Assembly (NCBI GenBank): GCA_019090225.1
Contig: JAHRWI010000172.1
Span: 1-53,310, forward strand
DNA length: 53,310 nt
From: Porticoccaceae bacterium
GTDB lineage: Bacteria; Pseudomonadota; Gammaproteobacteria; Pseudomonadales; Porticoccaceae
Direction: 5' to 3'
Each line of letters opens with the position of its first letter. Position 1 is the first letter of the stretch. Below, piece by piece: positions 17,402 to 25,640 of this stretch. The position numbers were made by a program, and so were the translations under genes. A model generated the notes under the pieces. The model saw only the letters and a program-made list of their open reading frames with translations. It was not told the origin of the DNA and did not search any database.

Positions 17402-18736
17402 ATGATCAAGTCGCGGCATATATTTAAGCTATGTCTGGCCCTCACACTGCTCATCACAGCTGGTGCATTCGCTTATGGGGATATGCTCCCAGATATAAGC
17501 AGCTCCGAAAACGCTGACACCCTCGAAGCAACTACAGAGAACAGCTCTACAACCAGCCAGCCGGTGGATCCCGGCGAGACTGATTCCACATCAGATATCG
17601 ATCACAACGATCACAAAAAGGATATGCAACAGGCCTTGGTAAGCTATCGCGCCGCCATTAAAGAACTCGACGAAAACGGGCCTTACCACGAACAGTCATC
17701 CGAGGCACTTTATGGACTCGGCATAGCGCTGAAAAGACAGGGCTTTTATGACGAGGCACTCAGCACTCTAGAACGAGCCATGCACGTCAACAGAGTCAAC
17801 CACGGCCTGCATAGTTTCTCCCAGACACCGATACTCAGAAGTATTATCGAACTCCAAAAAGCCCTCCACCAATTTGAAGAAGTGACTACGGACTATAATC
17901 GTCTGCTAAGGCTATTCCAGAAAAATCATGCCCGCAATGACCCCGCATTAATCCCTGTCTTTCAGGAATTAGCGCTTTGGCATGTCGATATTTATCAGCT
18001 AGATAACAGTGCTGAACGGGTCGATCATTTGACTACTGCACACAGCTTCATCAACGCAGCCATTAAAAAAGCCCAGCCCCCAAACCAACTGATCACCGAG
18101 GAAAAGATTGAGCTATTGCGAACCTCAGCGCTGATTAGTTTCTATTCCTCACAACATAAGGGCGATGAATGGCTTACCGCTACGGACTCCCGCTACAGCG
18201 CCAGTTCCGACAAAGACTTTATGGTTCCAACGCGCATGGCTACCCTGTCCAAAACCGGCTATCGACAGGGCCGTATCGCCCACGAGCAGATCATCGCCCT
18301 GGTTAATGCTGATCCCAACACCACGGCTCATCAAAAAATTAGCGCCTACGTAGAAACTGGCGACTGGCATTTGCTCTTCAATCATCGCAACGCAGCTATG
18401 CAGTATTATCAGCAGGCCCGCATACTGATGACACAAACAGACATGCCCCAGGAACTCAGCGAGCTATGGTTCTCACAGCCGAAAATTTTACCGAGTCTCA
18501 GAGCAGAAGATGGATCAGGAAACTCTGCGAGGCAATACATCAGCGCCCAGGTAGATATTTCTAAAAATGGACACCCCAGCGACATAAATATCCTCGAACC
18601 CGCCCCGGAAAAAAATGTGATGCTACGCAGAGCGGCTATCAAGACCCTTAGGAACGCACGTTTTAGGCCGCGCTTTGTTGGAGCTGAAGCTGTTAATAGC
18701 CCTGCCGCACTGATTAAAATACCTTTAATTCACTAA
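17402..18736 (+). CDS. Periplasmic TPR protein with TonB-type C-terminal domain
   Basis: First gene of the unrecognised envelope cluster. I choose the ATG at 17402 (AAAGGA 4 bases upstream) over the GTG at 17375; it gives a normal signal peptide ending near residue 25. A Ser/Thr/Asp-rich linker follows. TPR-like helices (LYGLGIALKRQGFYDEALST and later repeats) occupy about residues 70-210. The last 65 residues match the TonB C-terminal pattern: a strand AQVDISKNGHPSDINIL, then an Arg-rich helix and a RFRPRF strand. Unlike TonB or TolA it has no obvious inner-membrane anchor, so it should be soluble in the periplasm. Confidence 0.82.
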   Translation: MIKSRHIFKLCLALTLLITAGAFAYGDMLPDISSSENADTLEATTENSSTTSQPVDPGETDSTSDIDHNDHKKDMQQALVSYRAAIKELDENGPYHEQSSEALYGLGIALKRQGFYDEALSTLERAMHVNRVNHGLHSFSQTPILRSIIELQKALHQFEEVTTDYNRLLRLFQKNHARNDPALIPVFQELALWHVDIYQLDNSAERVDHLTTAHSFINAAIKKAQPPNQLITEEKIELLRTSALISFYSSQHKGDEWLTATDSRYSASSDKDFMVPTRMATLSKTGYRQGRIAHEQIIALVNADPNTTAHQKISAYVETGDWHLLFNHRNAAMQYYQQARILMTQTDMPQELSELWFSQPKILPSLRAEDGSGNSARQYISAQVDISKNGHPSDINILEPAPEKNVMLRRAAIKTLRNARFRPRFVGAEAVNSPAALIKIPLIH

Positions 18737-18748
18737 TACGCTGTCGCC

Positions 18749-19456
18749 ATGTCAAAACTTTATCGACCCTGCATCGCTATCGTTTCCACCCTCCTGCTCT
18801 TGGGTGTAACGGCCTGCGAAAGCACCTCCAGTAACAGCAGTTCCAGTAGTAGTTCTAGCGATAGCTCATCCACGAGCAGCTCCACTGCGTCATCCCAAAA
18901 CTCAGGCGCAGATTCATTAGAGTCCTCGGCTAACAACTCAACTAATTCAGCCGGATACCCGTCAGACGGTGGCCTGACAAACGAGGAGATCATCGGTGGT
19001 CTGGATACAGAGCTGGACGAATCCATCGCTGTCTTTGACGGTATGATTCTCGATGAGAGAGCTAAAGCCGAAGCCATTGTCGCTGACAGCTATGAGTCAG
19101 CAGGTGGAGACGGTGGCGATCCAGGTGAAGTCCTGTTTGAGGAAGGTGATCTCGAAGAAGGCCTGCCCGGCTATGGGGACTTCCCAGAAAGTGATGCTGA
19201 ATCAGACGAAGCCTCTGATTCCTCAGGCGACAATACGGATAATGGGGAGGATGGCGAGTCAACACCCAGTGACAAAGGCACCACCGGAGGTTCTTCGACC
19301 GCAGGTGGCATCCCCGAAGATATCAACGATGGCAGTGATGATGATATCGTCGCCCGCCAGATTCGCGAAGCCGCCCAAAAAGAAAAAGACCCTGTGCTAA
19401 GAGAAAAACTCTGGGACGAATACCGTAAATATAAAAATCAGCAGCGCGGAGGTTGA
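18749..19456 (+). CDS. Ser-rich, acidic predicted lipoprotein, function unknown
   Basis: The signal peptide ends in the lipobox VTAC with Cys at residue 23. A nearly pure Ser tract follows (about residues 25-55), then a very acidic Gly/Asp/Glu/Ser region. A short charged C-terminal helix (ARQIREAAQKEKDP and on) ends the protein. Such a linker could let the helix reach far from the outer membrane. Starts 12 bp after the TPR gene and its stop overlaps the next gene's upstream TTG. I do not recognise the family. Confidence 0.78.
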   Translation: MSKLYRPCIAIVSTLLLLGVTACESTSSNSSSSSSSSDSSSTSSSTASSQNSGADSLESSANNSTNSAGYPSDGGLTNEEIIGGLDTELDESIAVFDGMILDERAKAEAIVADSYESAGGDGGDPGEVLFEEGDLEEGLPGYGDFPESDAESDEASDSSGDNTDNGEDGESTPSDKGTTGGSSTAGGIPEDINDGSDDDIVARQIREAAQKEKDPVLREKLWDEYRKYKNQQRGG

Positions 19457-19467
19457 TCAAACATTTC

Positions 19468-20664
19468 ATGAAAGCCTGCTTCTACTACACGCATCTACTT
19501 TCGCTGCCACTATTGCTGTGTAGTTTACTTTTACTGTCCGGCTGTAACAGCCCCATCACGGTTAAATCCACCACCTATACACCGCTTTCCACACAAACAA
19601 GCACCCTCCCGGAAGCCGAGCTACTCGACCTCGGTGTCCTGACGTTTGACCCCGGCCTCGATGATCTGGATGACGATGAGGAGGCCTCGATACTGCCCGA
19701 AGTGCGCAAGGCCGAGGCCCATTACCTGGCCAATCAGCTCACCCTCACTATTCAGGACTCAGCCGCCTGGGGAGCTGTGCGCCTGCTGCCTTCCCCAGAC
19801 GTCATCACCGACATCTACGTCAGCGGCACCATCAAACATTCCGATGGCGAGATGCTCGAACTGGATATCGCCGTTACCGACACATCTGGCAGAGAAGTCT
19901 ACGCCAAAACCTACAAAGGCCTGGCCAGCAAATACGCCTATGAACGCCGACGTAAACTGCAACGGGATCCATTTCAGGGCTTATTTAATCGAATCGCCAA
20001 TGACCTCCTGGTCTGGCGACAAAAACTTTCCGCCAAAGAAGCCATCAATTTGCGGACCGTGTCTTCACTGCGCTTTGCCCGACAATTCTCACCGGAAGCT
20101 TTCTCTGAACACTTACAAAGCAATCGCAAAGGCCAGCTTACAGTCGCCAGGTTACCCGCCACCGATGATCCAATCCTGCACAGAGTGCAAAGCATGCGCG
20201 AGCGTGACTACTTATATATTGATACGGTTCAGGAGTATTACGATGCTTTCTCCAGGCAGATGAGCGAGCCCTACCAAACCTGGCGCGCAGAAAGCTATGA
20301 TGAAGTGATGGCAGCGCGAGACTTGAAACGACAATCACTACAACGCACAGCCGGTGGTGTAATCGCCATTTTAGCGGGGATCGCTGCCTCAGGTAGCAAC
20401 AGCGGTGCTGCCCGAGCCAGCGGTGCGGTTGCTATTGGCAGCGGCGCATTGTTGGTAAAAAGCGGCCTCGGCAAAAAAGCGGAAGCGCAGATTCATATCG
20501 AGGCTTTGGCCGAGTTGGGGCAATCCCTTGAAGCCGAAATTGAACCCCGTGTTATTGATCTCGAAGACCAGACCATAACCCTGACCGGCAATGTGCAAAT
20601 GCAATATGAGCAGTGGCAGGCTTTGCTGCAAAAAATTTATCGTGCCGAACGCGGCGAGATTTAA
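19468..20664 (+). CDS. Predicted outer-envelope lipoprotein with glycine-zipper segment
   Basis: The lipobox LLSGC places the acylated Cys at residue 26 when translation starts at ATG 19468. An in-frame TTG at 19453 has its GGAGG directly abutting it; ATG leaves 15 bases, so neither spacing is ideal. The N-terminal half has an alpha/beta look with an LDLGVLTFDPG strand. Near residues 285-340 a Gly/Ala-rich hydrophobic stretch (GGVIAILAGIAASGSNSGAA and on) resembles a glycine zipper that could insert in a membrane. The function is unknown. It is tightly packed in the cluster. Confidence 0.78.
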   Translation: MKACFYYTHLLSLPLLLCSLLLLSGCNSPITVKSTTYTPLSTQTSTLPEAELLDLGVLTFDPGLDDLDDDEEASILPEVRKAEAHYLANQLTLTIQDSAAWGAVRLLPSPDVITDIYVSGTIKHSDGEMLELDIAVTDTSGREVYAKTYKGLASKYAYERRRKLQRDPFQGLFNRIANDLLVWRQKLSAKEAINLRTVSSLRFARQFSPEAFSEHLQSNRKGQLTVARLPATDDPILHRVQSMRERDYLYIDTVQEYYDAFSRQMSEPYQTWRAESYDEVMAARDLKRQSLQRTAGGVIAILAGIAASGSNSGAARASGAVAIGSGALLVKSGLGKKAEAQIHIEALAELGQSLEAEIEPRVIDLEDQTITLTGNVQMQYEQWQALLQKIYRAERGEI

Positions 20665-20676
20665 ACCCGCAAGATC

Positions 20677-22209
20677 ATGGCCGACAAACAAAAACCATTC
20701 GATACCATTGAAGCAAGTGACGTAGCCTTAAGCCATATTCCGTCTGAACCTGGGCCTGCTGGCGACACTCAAAACCATCGACACGCCAGACCCCAGATCA
20801 TCTATATCGTCGCAATTATTAGCCTTCTGGTTATTTCCCTGGCTTTTGTCATGCTGCAAAATCAGCGTCGCGCTAATGATGCAAATGAAAACCCCGGTAA
20901 CCCAACGGCTGAGTCTGCTGAACGCGCAAACCCAACTATCGACAAGGGGCCTTTTAAACAGGCTCAAACTGCCGCCCAACGGCGTCAAGCTCAGGATCTA
21001 TTAGCCAGTATTCTGGAAAAACAGAAAGCGCTAGAAAGCCAAGAGGTCGCGCTGTGGGCGGGGGCAGACTATCTCGACGCACAAAGCAAAGCCACCCAGG
21101 GGGATGAACGCTATGGCCGAGGACAATTCGAGGCAGCTCAACAACAGTACCAACTTAGCCTTGAGCAACTGAGTGACATTGAAGCTCGCTTTGCGCCTTT
21201 TATTAGCGACACCCTGGCTGATGCCCTAAAGGCAATCAATACCGCTGGTAACGCAGAAGACATTACTAAAGCCCGTGCATCGCTTCAACTGCTCTTACAA
21301 ATTCAAGCTGATAACGAGCCTGCAAAAAAAGGACTGGAGCGTCTCGACCAACTACCTCAGGTGCGTGAGTTACTGGCCACTGGCGACCAAAACTTTACTG
21401 ATGGAAAACTTGAGGAGGCGCTTAACGCTTACCAAAAAGCGATAAAACTCGATCCAGACCATCCACAAGCCATTGCCGGACTTGAACAAACACAGACTAC
21501 AATCAAAAGCAGTCAATTCCAAAGCGCTTTAAATAAAGGTTTTGCCGATCTTGGCCAGTCAAATTATGCGGCTGCCAGCCAGGCCTTTAAGCGAGCACTC
21601 ACCATTGAACCCCATTCCGATGTCGCCGCCCAGGCGCTACAACAGACGCAAACTGAACTGAATCAAATACACATCAAGCAGCTTCTGGCCAGCGCTAGCA
21701 GTGATGAGCAACAAGAACGCTGGTCACTGGCCCTTGATGCCTATAACAAAGCGTTAACTATCGACGGCTCAGTGGTCAGCGCCTCCGTTGGCAAAATACG
21801 CAGTCAAACACGAGCAAAACTCGATGCAGATCTGACGGATATCATTACCGAACCACTGCGTTTGGCCAGCCCCAGTGTTTACCAACAGGCCCGCCAGCTA
21901 CTAAGCGATGCCCAGGGCATCCAGCCCGGTGGCTCTCGACTCGGCGAACAAGTGCGCCAACTCGAACAGGCCCTGGTGCTGGCCACCACGCCGCAGACCA
22001 TCACCCTGACATCGGACAATGCCACGCGGGTGACCATACTGAGGGTTGGCAAGCTCGGTCAATTCGATGCAAAGACCATAGAACTCAAACCGGGAAAATA
22101 TGTAGCGGAAGGTATTCGGCAAGGTTATCGTGATGTCAGAATCAAGTTTATCGTTGATGGCAAAAATGACCTCTCACCCATTCAAATTACTTGCCGGGAA
22201 GCCATCTAA
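20677..22209 (+). CDS. Membrane-anchored TPR protein with PEGA-like end
   Basis: A cytoplasmic N-terminus of about 40 residues is followed by one transmembrane helix (about 41-60). A helical region and TPR repeats come next, for example LLATGDQNFTDGKLEEALNA around residue 226 and ALNKGFADLGQSNYAAASQA further on. The last 70 residues form beta strands ending in a PEGA-like LKPGKYVAEGIRQGYRDVRI motif. It probably scaffolds partners in the periplasm. Its stop codon overlaps the next gene's ATG by one base (TAATG), so the two products are likely made together. Confidence 0.82.
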   Translation: MADKQKPFDTIEASDVALSHIPSEPGPAGDTQNHRHARPQIIYIVAIISLLVISLAFVMLQNQRRANDANENPGNPTAESAERANPTIDKGPFKQAQTAAQRRQAQDLLASILEKQKALESQEVALWAGADYLDAQSKATQGDERYGRGQFEAAQQQYQLSLEQLSDIEARFAPFISDTLADALKAINTAGNAEDITKARASLQLLLQIQADNEPAKKGLERLDQLPQVRELLATGDQNFTDGKLEEALNAYQKAIKLDPDHPQAIAGLEQTQTTIKSSQFQSALNKGFADLGQSNYAAASQAFKRALTIEPHSDVAAQALQQTQTELNQIHIKQLLASASSDEQQERWSLALDAYNKALTIDGSVVSASVGKIRSQTRAKLDADLTDIITEPLRLASPSVYQQARQLLSDAQGIQPGGSRLGEQVRQLEQALVLATTPQTITLTSDNATRVTILRVGKLGQFDAKTIELKPGKYVAEGIRQGYRDVRIKFIVDGKNDLSPIQITCREAI

Positions 22210-24314
22210 TGCCGTTCTCTGATAGCCTGGATTCAGATAGCCCGAGTTCAGACAGTCAGGATTCAGACAGCTCCCTAGAAGCCATTGATTTCGAACCTAT
22301 TGGCACAGCCAACGCTAAACCCCAGGGACGTTTTCCACTGCTGCCTCTTGCCATCGCTGGCGTATTACTATTTTCAGCGCTTATCCTGTGGTTCTTGCTG
22401 ACCTCCAGAACCGTGTCTATCAATACCGAACCCGAACTCGCGCAGATTAAAATCTCCGGCGGTCTGAGCTTTGCTCTAGGGGGCCACCATCTACTCAGAC
22501 CTGGGCAATATCGCTTGCAGGTCAGCGCCGACGGTTACCGTAGCTATAACGAAGCATTGCTGGTCACCGGCGAAGACAATCAGAGTCAGTCGATCCAACT
22601 GCTAAAATTGCCCGGCCATCTGGAGATCATCACAACACCCGATAAAGCCAGCGTCTTTATAAATGGCGAAAACAAAGGTCTTACACCCCTGACATTGGCC
22701 GACCTTGCCCCCGACACCTACCAATTACAGATCACTTCACCCCGTTATTTTGGCATCGAACAAGCTGTCGATATTGAAGGTTTGGGTCATATCACACAGC
22801 TTCAATTCCAGCTTAAACCAGCCTGGGGTAAGATCTCTTTTCGTTCGGAACCCCCGGGCGCGACTATTAGCGTCGACGGTAAAAACTATGGCACGACACC
22901 GGGTACAGCAGAAGTACTCGCCAGTGGTGAGCAAGTAGAACTCAGCCTGCTGGGCTATAAAGCCTGGCAGGAAACACTCAAAATAGGGGTTGGCGAGAAC
23001 AAAGAATGGCCGTCTGTGACCCTGCTCCCGGCAGATAGTGAACTTCAGGTTGCCTCGGTACCAGCGGGTGCCAGCATTACCCTCAATGGACAATACCTAG
23101 GTAGTACCCCGACAACACTAGCACTGAGTCCCGACACCAGCCATAAGCTGAATGTATTTTTAGCCGGTTACGAACACTCACAGACACACATCATGCTGGC
23201 ACGGGGCGAACAGAAAACCCTTAACATCAAGCTCACAGTCAAACTCGGCCGCCTCAACATTACCAGCAAACCCACCAACGCCGAGTTATACGTCGATGGC
23301 ACTTTACGGGGCACCACGCCGATGACCTTAAATCTGCCCGCACGTCCCTGGCGACTTGAAGTGCACAAGAGTGGCTATGCACCCATGAGCAAATTGGTCT
23401 CCCCCAAACCGGGTGTCCAGCAAGCCCCGCACTTTGCCCTTAACACCACCCAGCAATCCGGCTCACCCGACTCCCCGGCTATGTCGAAGCTCATCACTTC
23501 ACCGGCTGGACAAACTATGAAGCTGTTCAAACCCGACAGCACCTTCACTATGGGTGCGTCACGACGTGAACAGGGTCGCCGGGCCAACGAGATCTTGCAT
23601 GAAGTCCGCTTGAGTCGAGCCTTTTATCTATCTACAACAGAGGTGAGCAACGCACAATTTCGCAAATTCGACAGTCAACATAGCTCCACACATGTCGATG
23701 GCAAAACCCTTGATTACCTCACTCAGCCCGTGGTCAATGTTAACTGGACCCGTGCCGCCCTTTACTGCAACTGGCTGAGTAAGCAGGACAAACTCACCTT
23801 ATTTTATATTGAGAAAGATGACCTTATTACCGGCACCAATCCAGAAGCCCAGGGCTATCGCCTGCCGACAGAAGCTGAATGGGCCTGGGCGGCGCGGCGC
23901 CAGAGCGATGGCTCGATGCGCAAATTCCCCTGGGGTAACCAATTCCCTCCCACCGCCAAAACCACTAATATCGCAGACCGTAGCGCCGCAAACATTGTGC
24001 CTCGAACGCTAAACACCTATAACGATAGTCAGGCGGTCTCCGCCCCGGTATCGACTTATCCGGCAAACTCAAAAGGGCTGTACGATATGGGCGGCAATGT
24101 CGCTGAATGGCTTAACGATTACTACAGTATCGCCATAGCGACTTCTGGCTCAGCTGCCATCGACCCGACGGGGCCTGACACTGGGGAGTACCGGGTGATT
24201 CGAGGCCCGAGCTGGCGACATGGCGGTCTCAGTGAATTGCGCCTGTCCTTCCGGGACTATGGCATCAAAGCCCGGGATGATCTCGGCTTTCGTCTTGCGA
24301 GGTATGCACAATAA
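22209..24314 (+). CDS. Membrane protein with five PEGA repeats and a SUMF1-fold domain
   Basis: I choose the ATG at 22209 (TAATG overlap, GGGAAG upstream) over the TTG at 22191. An acidic DS-rich cytoplasmic tail (1-30) precedes one transmembrane helix (about 44-64). Five PEGA repeats follow to about residue 395, each with a dG-x-x-x-G-x-TP turn such as NGENKGLTPLTL. The C-terminal 260 residues are a SUMF1/FGE-type fold (FTMGASRREQ, EVSNAQFRKF, YRLPTEAEWAWAARR, GLYDMGGNVAEWLNDYY). At the FGE active-site position it reads RGPSWRHGGLSELRLSFRD, without the two copper-binding cysteines. It is therefore probably a binding domain rather than a formylglycine-generating enzyme. Confidence 0.87.
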   Translation: MPFSDSLDSDSPSSDSQDSDSSLEAIDFEPIGTANAKPQGRFPLLPLAIAGVLLFSALILWFLLTSRTVSINTEPELAQIKISGGLSFALGGHHLLRPGQYRLQVSADGYRSYNEALLVTGEDNQSQSIQLLKLPGHLEIITTPDKASVFINGENKGLTPLTLADLAPDTYQLQITSPRYFGIEQAVDIEGLGHITQLQFQLKPAWGKISFRSEPPGATISVDGKNYGTTPGTAEVLASGEQVELSLLGYKAWQETLKIGVGENKEWPSVTLLPADSELQVASVPAGASITLNGQYLGSTPTTLALSPDTSHKLNVFLAGYEHSQTHIMLARGEQKTLNIKLTVKLGRLNITSKPTNAELYVDGTLRGTTPMTLNLPARPWRLEVHKSGYAPMSKLVSPKPGVQQAPHFALNTTQQSGSPDSPAMSKLITSPAGQTMKLFKPDSTFTMGASRREQGRRANEILHEVRLSRAFYLSTTEVSNAQFRKFDSQHSSTHVDGKTLDYLTQPVVNVNWTRAALYCNWLSKQDKLTLFYIEKDDLITGTNPEAQGYRLPTEAEWAWAARRQSDGSMRKFPWGNQFPPTAKTTNIADRSAANIVPRTLNTYNDSQAVSAPVSTYPANSKGLYDMGGNVAEWLNDYYSIAIATSGSAAIDPTGPDTGEYRVIRGPSWRHGGLSELRLSFRDYGIKARDDLGFRLARYAQ

Positions 24315-24316
24315 CC

Positions 24317-24610
24317 ATGCCCTTAATCACTCCCAAAACAAAGCTCTTGTCTCTGTTGCTCATTACTTTCGCTTTCGCGCCGTGTTGGGCGGCATCCGAT
24401 GAACAACCTCACACTCAGGTATCTGACGCTAAGGAGCTTAATGAAACTCAGGTTCCTCAAGAGAAAACCCTGGCGGAGCCGTCTCCATCGGCAATATCGA
24501 GCAAAAAACAACAGAGTAAAAACAAGGGATCAAAACCGAGCAACAGAACATTCAAACCATCCGAGCAAATATCAGAAGATTTTTCTGTGCCTTTTCCGAT
24601 CGATATATAA
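24317..24610 (+). CDS. Small secreted low-complexity protein
   Basis: A 97-aa protein with a clear signal peptide ending CWA-A at about residue 26. The remaining 70 residues are rich in Ser, Lys, Gln and Pro with no recognisable fold. It starts 2 bp after the PEGA/SUMF gene, so co-translation is likely. Base composition at the 3' end is more AT-rich than in its neighbours. I cannot assign a function; it may be a short adaptor peptide for the complex. Confidence 0.6.
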   Translation: MPLITPKTKLLSLLLITFAFAPCWAASDEQPHTQVSDAKELNETQVPQEKTLAEPSPSAISSKKQQSKNKGSKPSNRTFKPSEQISEDFSVPFPIDI

Positions 24611-24706
24611 ATCCAGTGACTAATGTCGATCAGGAATACTTAAGCTGATAACAATATTTAAGCTACTAACTGTCAGCGAATAGCCCGCCATTTAATCAGG
24701 ACCATC

Positions 24707-25504
24707 ATGAATAAAAACAGCTCATCGGAATTTTTCTACCAACTATTTGCCTTGTTCGCGGCGTTAATTGTCGTCCATACCCTTTATGTGGCCCTGATTC
24801 GACCCACTGCTGCCGCCACCATTGAGGCACAACTTGTCCGTGAAGCTGCGGGCGAGACCATCGTCGCAGAGCGCACTTTCTATGTGGTGGTTAAGGATTA
24901 TGAGCAGGAAGCCTGCTTTATTCTGATGCTCTGGGCGAGCGCCATCATGGGTTATAAAGCCAGACGAGCGCTTCAGGAACGTCGACTACTGTCCCAACCC
25001 CTATTACAGGTCAGTGAAGGCAGCCGGATATTGCCCGACGATGCTCGCCAATTATCACGACCCCTGGAGGCACTGCCAGAACACCAACAGGACTTCCTCT
25101 TACCCCGCGCATTGCTATCGGGCTTACAGCGGTTTAGCTCGACACATAATATTCAGGATGTTTCCCACGCTATCAGCGATGCCTGTGATACTGAGTCCGA
25201 CAAACTCGACTCGGAACTGGCCATGGTTCGTTATATTGCCTGGGCGATTCCTTCCATCGGCTTTATCGGCACGGTGCGCGGCATTGGTGAAGCCCTGGGG
25301 CAGGCTCATAAGGCCGTTAGTGGCGATATAGTTGGTGTCACCTCCAGCCTTGGCATCGCCTTTAATTCAACGTTTATCGCACTTGTGATCAGCATCGTGG
25401 TGATGTTCTTTATGCATCAGTTACAGTTGTTACAGGAACGACTGGTGCTGGATAGCCACAATTATTGTGATCAAAATCTGCTTCGTCACCTGAAAAGCGA
25501 ATAG
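24707..25504 (+). CDS. ExbB/TolQ/MotA-family proton-channel subunit
   Basis: A 265-aa inner-membrane protein with hydrophobic segments at about 10-31, 69-84, 175-195 and 217-238. The last two carry the family core: AIPSIGFIGTVRGIGEAL, a short loop, then TSSLGIAFNSTFIALVISI. This matches the TolQ of the same window (SPYIGLFGTVWGIM, then ISEALIATAMGLFAAIP). Family members form pentamers that pass protons around a dimer of TolR/ExbD/MotB-type helices. No ordinary exbD follows. The candidate partners are the two vWA proteins three and four genes on. An AGGA ribosome site precedes the ATG. Confidence 0.88.
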   Translation: MNKNSSSEFFYQLFALFAALIVVHTLYVALIRPTAAATIEAQLVREAAGETIVAERTFYVVVKDYEQEACFILMLWASAIMGYKARRALQERRLLSQPLLQVSEGSRILPDDARQLSRPLEALPEHQQDFLLPRALLSGLQRFSSTHNIQDVSHAISDACDTESDKLDSELAMVRYIAWAIPSIGFIGTVRGIGEALGQAHKAVSGDIVGVTSSLGIAFNSTFIALVISIVVMFFMHQLQLLQERLVLDSHNYCDQNLLRHLKSE

Positions 25505-25640
25505 CGGAAATTAGCCAAAAATACCTTGATAAGTAAAGGCAGACACAGCCTTTCGAATAGCTTTAAACAAAATCCAATTCAGCTGAGCAGAGCCACTGAA
25601 TCACCGACCCGCCGACTCAATACAGACCACGGAGATCCAT

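Noticed and set aside
22209..24314. Active formylglycine-generating enzyme for sulfatases
   Set aside because: The paired cysteines of the active site are absent and no sulfatase gene lies in the window.
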